NCBI GenBank assembly: GCA_002077045.2
Contig: KZ111140.1
Span: forward strand, 1,199,431-1,210,579
DNA from: Rachicladosporium sp. CCFEE 5018
Taxonomy: Eukaryota; Ascomycota; Dothideomycetes; Cladosporiales; Cladosporiaceae
DNA: 11,149 nt
Direction of reading: 5' to 3'
The notes beneath the pieces are model-generated. The model had not been told where the DNA came from, did not search any database, and saw only the letters and a program-made list of their open reading frames with translations. The position numbers and the translations under genes were made by a program. Positions 1-6,404 of the stretch are shown piece by piece. Within the stretch, counting starts at the first letter, position 1; every line of letters starts with the position of its first letter.

Positions 1-387
1 GTGTAGATATCCCCTCTGAAGAGACGACGTTATTTGAGCTGTGAGACTGTCGTCTCTTCGTGTCCCAGCGACGAGAATCTCAGCATGGCTACGCTAGTGA
101 CAATCTGACCAAGTCCGCTTCTCTTAACGGTCTGTCCCAATGAGAATGCAGGCCGTCGTGTCCTCCACCATTGCGCTCATCCACTTCCGCCTAAGAACAA
201 GGCTTGGCAGCACACAGACTTTCGGCACGCCCGCCCGATGCAGATCCTGGACCCCTGCATCTGCATAAGGCTGACGAGGCGCAAGAACGATTGGGAAAGG
301 GTCTCACAGTTGTTGATTTGTATCCTTTTCGCCTCCGACTCCTCCTACACTGCCCCAGTCACTCGCTTTTTCATCCCTCCCGTGCGC
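1..387. other. 5' region and probable leader of GDA1
   Basis: No gene is supported here. The stretch from about 310 to 387 is pyrimidine-rich, as is usual just upstream of fungal start codons, and reads as promoter plus 5' leader of the diphosphatase that follows. The GDA1 frame stays open upstream to an ATG at 238, which would add 50 residues. Those residues are rich in Cys, Arg and Phe and look like translated leader rather than protein. A perfect 11-bp inverted repeat lies at the left edge (18-59). Confidence 0.5.
18..59. repeat. Perfect 11-bp inverted repeat, 20-nt loop
   Basis: GAAGAGACGAC at 18-28 is the exact reverse complement of GTCGTCTCTTC at 49-59, with 20 nt between. In RNA it would form an 11-bp stem on either strand. 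It could be a 3'-end structure of a gene left of the window or a promoter element of GDA1. No T-run follows, and fungal genes do not use bacterial-type terminators, so no function is assigned. Confidence 0.55.
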
Positions 388-2109
388 ATGTCCGCCAATC
401 CCACCGCTGCACCCCGCTCATCCGTCTGGTCATACCTATCATTCTCGTCTCTCCAACAATCGCAACCCAGACAACGCAGCAGCTCGACCGTCCTGCCGAG
501 ACGCGAGAGGACCACTCCAAACAGCGGACGCGCCTACAAAGACAAGGAGTTGAGGGACCCAGTGTCCACCGCCGGCTCAATGAGCGAGAAGATTTCCGCC
601 GCGTACATGAACCAGGGCCAACGGTCGCGGTACCTAAAGACCGGCGGGATTGTCGCCTTCGTGCTGCTAGTGTTGTACTACCTCGTGCCTTCGAGCCAGA
701 CTCCCGGCGCTGGTCTGGTGAGTGTAGGCAAGGGCGATGTAGCGAGTGATCCAACCATGGGCACAACGAAATGCACCCGTAGCTACAGCAAGGATAGGCC
801 GCTTGTGCAATATGCGCTCATGCTTGATGCTGGCAGCACGGGGAGCAGGATTCATGTTTATCGGTTTAATAATTGTGGACCGACGCCTGAGCTGGAGGAT
901 GAGATTTTCGAGCAGACGGTTGTGAGGGAGGGTGGGAGCGGGCTGAGCAGTTATAAAAGTGATGCTGAGGGTGCGGCGAAGAGTCTGGATGTGTTGATGG
1001 ATGTCGCTGTCAAGGCTGTGCCGGAGAAGTTGAAGGGGTGTACGCCAGTAGCTGTCAAGGCTACGGCGGGGTTGAGGAAGTTGGGACCTGAGATGAGTGG
1101 TGCGATTTTGAAGGCTGTGAGGACGAGGCTGGAGACTGTGTATCCGTTTCCGGTTGTTAGTGAGGCGAAGGGCGGGGTGGAGGTTATGGATGGGAAGGAT
1201 GAGGGGGTGTATGCTTGGATTACGACGAACTATTTGCTTGGGAAGATTGGAGGGCCGGACAAGACGCCCACGGCAGCTGTGTTCGATCTTGGAGGTGGCA
1301 GCACGCAGATCGTCTTCCAGCCGACCTTCGCTGAGGCTCGGAATGGAGGTATGCCCGAGCAGCTTGCAGAGGGCGACCACAAGTACTCGCTCAAATTTGG
1401 CGGCCGCGACTTCACGCTCTACCAGCACTCCTATCTCGGCTATGGCCTGATGGAAGCTCGTATAAATCTTCATCGAACACTATTAGAGGGTATGGCGGAG
1501 ATCCACGGCGACAGCAAAGCCTGGCTGCAACAACCCATCACGAACCCCTGCTTCGCGCCAGGGAGCAGCAAGGAAATCGACCTCGCGCTCGGCGCTGATC
1601 ATCGCCTCGGCGCATCATTGACCGTCAACATGACCGGGCCTCCTTCCGGCTCCTCAGCCGCACCAGCACAATGTCGCGCGCTAGCCGAGAAGACCCTCAA
1701 GAAAGAAGCCTCCTGCAAACTCGCGCCCTGCGCTTTCAACGGCGTGCACCAGCCCTCCCTGGATAAAACGTTCGCCCGCGAAGACGTCTACCTCTTCTCC
1801 TACTTTTACGACCGCATCTTCCCGCTCGGCATGCCCGAGTCCTTCACCCTTCGCGAGCTCCACTCTCTTACGGAGCGCGTGTGCACTGGTGGCGAAGCGT
1901 GGAAAGTCTTTGAGGGTGTGGAGGGCGCTATGAAGGAGCTGGAACGGCCGGATCAGTGCTTGGATTTGAATTTCATGCTTGCGTTGCTGCATACAGGGTA
2001 TGAGATGCCTATTGATCGGGAAGTGAGGATTGCGAAGAAGATCAAGGGACGGGAGTTGGGGTGGTGTCTTGGGGCTAGTTTGCCGCTTCTGGAGGCGGGG
2101 AGTGGGTGA
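388..2109 (+). CDS. GDA1: Golgi guanosine diphosphatase (GDA1/CD39 apyrase family)
   Basis: Intronless, 573 residues from the ATG at 388. The enzyme hydrolyses GDP (and UDP) to the monophosphate in the Golgi lumen, supplying GMP for GDP-mannose antiport and hence protein and sphingolipid mannosylation. All five apyrase conserved regions are visible: ACR1 DAGSTGSR (about 147-154), ACR2 KATAGLR (224-230), ACR3 EGVYAW (272-277, with the catalytic-base Glu), ACR4 DLGGGSTQ (300-307) and ACR5 ELGWCLGAS near the C-terminus. A short cytoplasmic tail, a single TM segment (about 86-100) and a lumenal catalytic domain give type II topology. This fits Gda1 rather than Ynd1, whose anchor is near the C-terminus. 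One NMT sequon lies near residue 414. The start at 388 was chosen because the sequence before it looks like leader; ATG 238 (623 aa) is the alternative, and 580 would still keep the TM. Codon use switches sharply along the gene. It converges on the next gene with 154 bp between stops. Confidence 0.95.
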   Translation: MSANPTAAPRSSVWSYLSFSSLQQSQPRQRSSSTVLPRRERTTPNSGRAYKDKELRDPVSTAGSMSEKISAAYMNQGQRSRYLKTGGIVAFVLLVLYYLVPSSQTPGAGLVSVGKGDVASDPTMGTTKCTRSYSKDRPLVQYALMLDAGSTGSRIHVYRFNNCGPTPELEDEIFEQTVVREGGSGLSSYKSDAEGAAKSLDVLMDVAVKAVPEKLKGCTPVAVKATAGLRKLGPEMSGAILKAVRTRLETVYPFPVVSEAKGGVEVMDGKDEGVYAWITTNYLLGKIGGPDKTPTAAVFDLGGGSTQIVFQPTFAEARNGGMPEQLAEGDHKYSLKFGGRDFTLYQHSYLGYGLMEARINLHRTLLEGMAEIHGDSKAWLQQPITNPCFAPGSSKEIDLALGADHRLGASLTVNMTGPPSGSSAAPAQCRALAEKTLKKEASCKLAPCAFNGVHQPSLDKTFAREDVYLFSYFYDRIFPLGMPESFTLRELHSLTERVCTGGEAWKVFEGVEGAMKELERPDQCLDLNFMLALLHTGYEMPIDREVRIAKKIKGRELGWCLGASLPLLEAGSG

Positions 2110-2263
2110 AGTTGTAGGGTTAAGATGGTTGGATAGATGGAATGGCTGAGGCTAGGCGTTGGAAAGATGCATTGCGAGGCGCTTTGTTGGGAGGTAATGT
2201 TGGATATCTGGCGTACGCGAGCTGAGCATATCTTGAGAGGTAGTTCTCATGAGAGCCTGAATG

Positions 2264-4075
2264 TCACATTACGTACATCAGCCCCTCCTCTCCCTGCAGC
2301 GACTTGATCACCTCCTCAGCTCCTCTCTCTCCGGATCTTACCGCACCCTCCATATATCCCTTCCACTCAAACGCCGTTTCCGTCCCCACGAAATGGACTC
2401 TCCCAGCTGGCTCCCGCAAGACTTTCTCCCAAGCCGTCAACCCCCCTGGCCCCAAAACCGGACAAGGACACCCCTGACTCCATTGCTCGTTCCTCCAGAT
2501 CTGCTCAACCGAGTCGACCGGCTGCTCGACTTTCGCGAACGGCCCAAACAACTTCTCAATCTGCGCCAGCACGGCGGCGTACCTCTCTTTGGCAGGCAAA
2601 ATCATCCAATCTCTCGCCGGCTGCCCCGTGATGAAGCACGTCAAGCTCCACTGGCCCGCGCTCTCGACGCTCGAGTCCCTCGTGACGGCGAAGGGACCGT
2701 GGACTGATTGTGTGAGGCCGCAGAGATTGCTGCTTCGCCACCAGGGGCGGGCGTAGAGGAGGATGACTTTGCTGTAGTCGCCTAGCTTGCTGGATTGCGA
2801 GAGCTGGAGTTTGGAAGCGGGAAGAGGAGGCGAGAACTGTATTTCTTTGTACAGCGGCGTTGGCACGGACACGATCACGCGTTTTGCGGACACGACACCG
2901 CGGGCTGTTGCGACGACGACGCCGGAGCCGGTCTCTTCGATTCGACGAACTGGTGACATTAGGCGAAGGGATCCTGGAGCCAGCTCGCTCGCAAGCCCAC
3001 GACTGAAGGACTGCGTTCCCTGGGCTATGCGGAGGTACTGCCCGCCGTCTTTGCAGTCTGAGCGCATCTGCATGTAGCCGCCACCAGACTTGCAGTAGTC
3101 GAGGAAGTACAGCGCACTCATGTCGCGAGGCTCCACACCTAGCATGGCTCGAGCGCCGATTGTGAGAGCGTTCACGGCGTCTTCGCAGCAATCGTGCGAG
3201 CGGATCCAGGCTTCAAACGTTATGTCGTCGAGATCTGCGCGGAGACGACGGCCGGAGACGACAGTAGCATGCAGATCGATCTGCTGGCATGCCGCTTCGA
3301 AGGCGTCTCGCACCCGGATCACATCCGCAATCGCAGCTTCATCAGTCCCATTACCCAATAACTGCCCATAAGGATGCGCCTTGAACCCCCCGACCCCCTC
3401 ATCAACCACAATCCTTCCCTCCGCATTCTGCGGCACAAGCTCCAGCCCGAACCGCTTCGCGAGCGCAAACATGCGGCTCTGATTCGAGTCGTTGATCCAC
3501 GCGGCGCCTACATCGCAGATCTTGCCGCCCACATCTCGGGACCAGCATTTACCTCCTACGCGGTCGCGGGCTTCTAGGACTGCGACGGTAAAGCCGGCGT
3601 TTTGGAGGGAGACGGCGGCTTGGAGACCGCTGAGCCCGGCGCCGATGATCGCTACGTCGACGACTTGGAGAGGCAGTTGGGGGATGGCGGCTATGGCGTC
3701 GACTTCGAAGATTACGTTTGGGAGAGCTAAGGCAGTGACGGGTACGAGCGTCGTCGCCGGTCTGTGGTCGCCTAGGAATTCGGAGACGGGGACGCGGTGT
3801 TGGGGATTGCTGGGGTCGTAGTTGACGATAAAGTAAGTGAACTTCAGGATGTCTTCAGTGCGGGCTCCAGCGGCGTCTAGGCATTTTCGTAGGTTGAGGA
3901 AGGCTTCGCGGATTTGTTCGATGGGGTCTGAGGGGATGGAGCCATCTGGACGGATGCCAATTTGGCCGGCGAAGGTTATGAGGGTGGAGTTTGGGGGTTG
4001 TTGGGCGACGTAGCTGTAGTAGGGAGAGATGCGGGTGTTGTGGGGGTTGTAGACCAGGGTGGATGGTGTGGACAT
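2264..4075 (-). CDS. RidA (YjgF/UK114) - flavin monoamine oxidase fusion protein
   Basis: One uninterrupted 603-residue frame. Residues 1-132 are a RidA/YjgF fold (FAGQIG at 35-40, E124 in FEVDAIA). Residues 138-589 are a flavin amine oxidase of the MAO type: FAD Rossmann motif GAGLSGLQ (145-152), EARDRVGGK (168-176), GGQYLRIAQGTQS (344-356), K436 aligned with MAO-B Lys296, and the FAD-closing segment GTETAFEWKGYMEGAV (564-579). C536 aligns with the Cys that carries covalent 8-alpha-S-cysteinyl FAD in MAO-A/B. Amine oxidases yield an imine plus H2O2, and RidA proteins hydrolyse imines, so the fusion makes chemical sense. However, the catalytic RidA Arg (E. coli Arg105) is Thr108/109 here, so deaminase activity is doubtful. 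There is no C-terminal TM anchor and no peroxisomal SKL-like end (it ends YVM), so a soluble cytosolic protein is likely. ATG 4075 begins directly before the RidA domain; a spliced upstream start at 4198 is possible. Substrate unknown. Confidence 0.93.
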   Translation of the reverse strand: MSTPSTLVYNPHNTRISPYYSYVAQQPPNSTLITFAGQIGIRPDGSIPSDPIEQIREAFLNLRKCLDAAGARTEDILKFTYFIVNYDPSNPQHRVPVSEFLGDHRPATTLVPVTALALPNVIFEVDAIAAIPQLPLQVVDVAIIGAGLSGLQAAVSLQNAGFTVAVLEARDRVGGKCWSRDVGGKICDVGAAWINDSNQSRMFALAKRFGLELVPQNAEGRIVVDEGVGGFKAHPYGQLLGNGTDEAAIADVIRVRDAFEAACQQIDLHATVVSGRRLRADLDDITFEAWIRSHDCCEDAVNALTIGARAMLGVEPRDMSALYFLDYCKSGGGYMQMRSDCKDGGQYLRIAQGTQSFSRGLASELAPGSLRLMSPVRRIEETGSGVVVATARGVVSAKRVIVSVPTPLYKEIQFSPPLPASKLQLSQSSKLGDYSKVILLYARPWWRSSNLCGLTQSVHGPFAVTRDSSVESAGQWSLTCFITGQPARDWMILPAKERYAAVLAQIEKLFGPFAKVEQPVDSVEQIWRNEQWSQGCPCPVLGPGGLTAWEKVLREPAGRVHFVGTETAFEWKGYMEGAVRSGERGAEEVIKSLQGEEGLMYVM

Positions 4076-4088
4076 TGTATGAGAAGGA

Positions 4089-4172
4089 CTGTGGGATGAA
4101 TGTACTCAAAGTACACGTACGCGCAAGAGGAGCGTAGTAGCACTGGTTTGACGAAATGCGCCAGCGACTCAC
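4089..4172 (-). other. Candidate 84-nt 5' intron of the RidA-amine oxidase gene
   Basis: Reading the minus strand, CAG|GTGAGT at 4172 is a perfect fungal donor and CCCACAG at 4089 a good acceptor. Removing the 84 nt joins an upstream ATG (4198-4196) in frame to the ORF, adding 13 residues (MVSARPTYSPSHT) before Met 4075. I see no clear CTRAY branch site, so this could equally be a 5'-UTR intron or unused. The RidA domain is complete without it. Confidence 0.4.
4101..4115. repeat. Short inverted repeat TGTACT-CAA-AGTACA
   Basis: A perfect 6-bp inverted repeat with a 3-nt spacer lies 26 bp upstream of the ATG at 4075 and inside the candidate 5' intron. It could be a binding site for a dimeric regulator or chance. 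A partial second GTAC (4117-4120, within ACGTAC) lies next to it. Confidence 0.35.
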
Positions 4173-4531
4173 CTGTACGTCGGACGAGCCGACACCATGC
4201 ACTGACTGAACGGCGGGCATTGATTGTCAGACGAGATGTAGCTCCCTTGAGGTCCCCACCTCGACCTACCCAAAGCTCTGTTCGAGCTGTGCCGCGTCCC
4301 CTGCTCGCAAGCTATCGATTGATGAGCGAATGCGATTATCGCTGTTTCTTAAAATTGTTGTGTGCGTATGGTACTGACGGTCCGATACCTTCGTCCTGTC
4401 TAATAGCGTTGCCACGCATAACACATACTCTATTGCATGCCGCAATCAGCGACACGAGCACCCATCATTTGCCTCTATCTGTGTCTCTTGCCTTTGCTGA
4501 CCGCATGTTGTCCGCGAAGTCTATATCAGAC

Positions 4532-5510
4532 TCAAACAACGCCCGCCGAGCCTTCGTGCGAATGCTTCCCGTGCGATCCCTCGTCACCTCTCCCTAAAAT
4601 CTGAACCCCAGACTTCTTCGCAGCTTTGCGCTCCTTGCGACTCGGTAGATTGGACTCGGGACCAGACATCAGCCTGCCGGGGTGCCAGATATTGAGCAGG
4701 ACCAGCGCGATAAGCATCATCGTTGAGTCCAGCACGTACTGATACGCCTCCTTCTTCGCGATACCGGCATCGATACCGCTGCTATACTCAGCCAAGCGAA
4801 AGATGATGCGGATCGAAATCAGCGCAACAACCGCGTACTCGACGTAAAGTAGTGTGAGACCCTTCTGACGGTGCTGAGTTGGTCGTTGCGCACGCATGTG
4901 CTGGTGGAAGCGTACGATGGCTCCGAGGAAGCAAAGCAGACAAAGTTGCTGGAATCCGACACCACCCATGTACACATGCAGTCCTGTCATGACATTGTTG
5001 AGGTCGTCGCCGCTGGCTATGGACGCTCCGCCAGCTTGCACGAGGAAGGCGACAACGTCCAGAATCACGAACAGAAGCGTAAATCGCCACGCGCGGATGC
5101 CGAGAACCTCTGCGTCATGGGTGAAGTTGTACACCATGCGGCCGAATGCCATGTATGCATATGCGTTCGTCCAGACCGGAGCGACCATTAGCAGAACGAA
5201 CATGGTCGAGTAGATGCTGTCGTTTCTTGGTTGCTGGATGGCGAGGATGCGCAGGATGTATGCTGCGGTCTGCATGCCGCCGCTCACGACGATCACCCAG
5301 GAGTACCACTTGCGGGTGTGGATCATCTGCACAATGTGTGCCAGTGTTGTGAGGGCGAAGAGGATCACATAGAGGTAGGCGGCGCCGATGTTGGGGCAAA
5401 AGCTCCAGTCGATATTGGGGTCGGCGAGGTCTGTGGTAAGAGATCAGACGATGGGACATTTCAACGGGTCATAACGGCTACTTACCATGGGCATTGCAGA
5501 AGTCAGGCAT
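4532..5510 (-). CDS. RTA1-like seven-TM membrane protein (lipid-translocating exporter family)
   Basis: Two exons, 5510-5486 and 5430-4532, joined give 307 residues. The new N-terminus begins MPDFCNAHDLADPNIDW and leads into the first helix. Seven hydrophobic helices are at about 27-45, 50-73, 80-105, 124-147, 161-184, 201-225 and 240-257. Family hallmarks are NAYAYMAFGRM after TM3, a D..AFLVQAGGAS motif in TM4, and YVLDSTMMLIALVLLNIWHPG at the last helix (about 239-259). The tail is cytoplasm-like, basic and His-rich (RKERKAAKK). The fungal RTA1 family includes Rta1, Rtm1 and Rsb1 of yeast; Rsb1 moves sphingoid long-chain bases, and others are tied to sterol-inhibitor or toxin tolerance. The substrate here cannot be read from sequence. 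It is transcribed in the same direction as the RidA-amine oxidase gene downstream and divergently from the kinesin gene. Length is typical for the family. Confidence 0.92.
5431..5485 (-). other. Intron 1 of the RTA1-like gene (55 nt)
   Basis: On the minus strand the donor is CATG|GTAAGT, the acceptor ACCACAG, and a CTGAT branch-like motif sits about 14 nt before the acceptor. The intron carries an in-frame stop (TAG directly after the donor GTAA), so it must be spliced. Splicing splits an Asp codon (G|AC) and leaves a 25-nt first coding exon. Confidence 0.88.
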
Positions 5511-5682
5511 GGTCGCTGTGTGTGCTACTCGGTAGAATTCAAGGAGAACACTGCCAGCAGTTGAAGACGAATGCTTTTGCTTAAGGGTTTCAAATGGGGA
5601 TCGAACAGAAATGTAGCAGTGTTGCAGATTGGGATGTTGAGATCTGAGATGCCTACCTCCATAGTATCGTTGAACGTCAATA

Positions 5683-5692
5683 CTTATATATA
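5683..5692 (-). promoter_or_regulatory. TATA-like element for the RTA1-like gene
   Basis: TATATATAAG on the minus strand, about 175 nt upstream of the RTA1-like ATG at 5510. It is the most AT-rich stretch in this spacer. Position and orientation fit a core promoter with a leader of roughly 100-150 nt; that is inference from sequence only. Confidence 0.4.
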
Positions 5693-5962
5693 CGACGCCT
5701 ACCTGCTATGCTCGCCAAAATCACCACAGGATTCTGAACACTGCCTCGCGGGCCTCGTCGGCGTGGTACAGTGCTTACGACTCATAATCGGTACATCAAG
5801 CGATTGTCAGTGAAGAGAATGCGGATGCCTGGCGAGCCATGTCGGAGGAGCACATCAAGATCTGAAACTGACAGTATCATTCGCTTGAGTGGAGTCGGTG
5901 GACTGACCGAATGTAAGCATTGGCACGAAAGCGAGCTCAGCCCCAGTGTGATTTTGGCGAGG

Positions 5963-5982
5963 TCACGTGAAGCGTGCTTCAC
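5963..5982. promoter_or_regulatory. E-box TCACGTGA overlapping a GTGAAGC/GCTTCAC palindrome
   Basis: The 8-bp palindrome TCACGTGA (5963-5970) contains CACGTG and, with the preceding G (5962), matches the Cbf1/CDEI-type RTCACRTG motif bound by fungal bHLH factors. It overlaps GTGAAGC (5967-5973) and GCTTCAC (5976-5982), a perfect 7-bp inverted repeat with a 2-nt spacer. It lies midway in the divergent promoter, so either or both genes could respond. Occupancy is not shown. Confidence 0.4.
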
Positions 5983-6404
5983 CTGCGTGGCACGTCCGCT
6001 GGCACCATGGCTGGCCTTGCGACACTGCGAGCGGAACCAGGAGTTGGCGAGTGTTGTACCGTGCCTGTCCAGATGACTCCGAGTCGGTCAGTGGAGTTGA
6101 GAGTGCAGTCGTTCCGTCGAACTACAGGACATCTGAGCCTTGGGCGGTGACGTAGACTTTTTTGTGTGTTGCCGCACCAACGACCGCATCAACAAAGAAG
6201 CGAAACGCGCTTATCAGGAACTCACCAAACGGCGTGCAGTCGGCAGGGCGATAGTGCAAGAGCATGGACCAGACGACCCACCAGCCATGCGCCGATCTGT
6301 AGATGTATCGCAACCTGCAATGGCGGATTGATGAGTTGTACATTGATCTGGTAGACGACTTTCTCGAACGCGCCCAGTTGCTCTTGCCGAGTGCAGACAA
6401 CGAC

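Larger units (their letters stand above)
4076..4531. other. Intergenic region between two minus-strand genes
   Basis: This holds the 5' leader and promoter of the RidA-amine oxidase gene and the 3' end of the RTA1-like gene. Apart from the candidate intron (4089-4172) and the short inverted repeat (4101-4115), I see no further gene, RNA or repeat. Open frames on either strand are short and of non-protein-like composition. No clear TATA box or AATAAA signal was recognised. Confidence 0.5.
5511..6404. other. Divergent promoter region between RTA1-like and kinesin genes
   Basis: About 0.9 kb with no supported gene. It must contain the promoters of the RTA1-like gene (leftward) and the kinesin gene (rightward). 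A TATA-like element (5683-5692) and a CACGTG-centred palindrome (5963-5982) stand out. The kinesin frame is open upstream to an ATG at 6303. Other open frames are short, overlap on both strands and resemble no family I know. Confidence 0.55.

Noticed and set aside
204..749. 181-codon frame overlapping the GDA1 N-terminus
   Set aside because: Arg/Pro/His-rich shadow frame of GDA1 with no domain. The GDA1 frame carries the TM anchor and continues into the catalytic domain.
667..1473. 268-codon open frame antisense to GDA1
   Set aside because: It is opposite the G/T-ending codon block of GDA1, which naturally removes stops on the other strand. Its composition is not protein-like and the sense strand encodes conserved apyrase motifs.
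2113..2124. TAGGGTTA resembling telomeric repeat
   Set aside because: A single copy only, in a short 3' spacer; nothing else is subtelomeric.
2556..3191. 211-codon minus-strand frame inside the amine oxidase
   Set aside because: Arg-rich shadow in another frame. The main frame holds clear MAO motifs across the same bases.
5590..5612. GGGGATCGAAC resembling a reversed tRNA B box
   Set aside because: It lacks the closing CC of the B-box complement, and I find no A box or acceptor stem at the right spacing.
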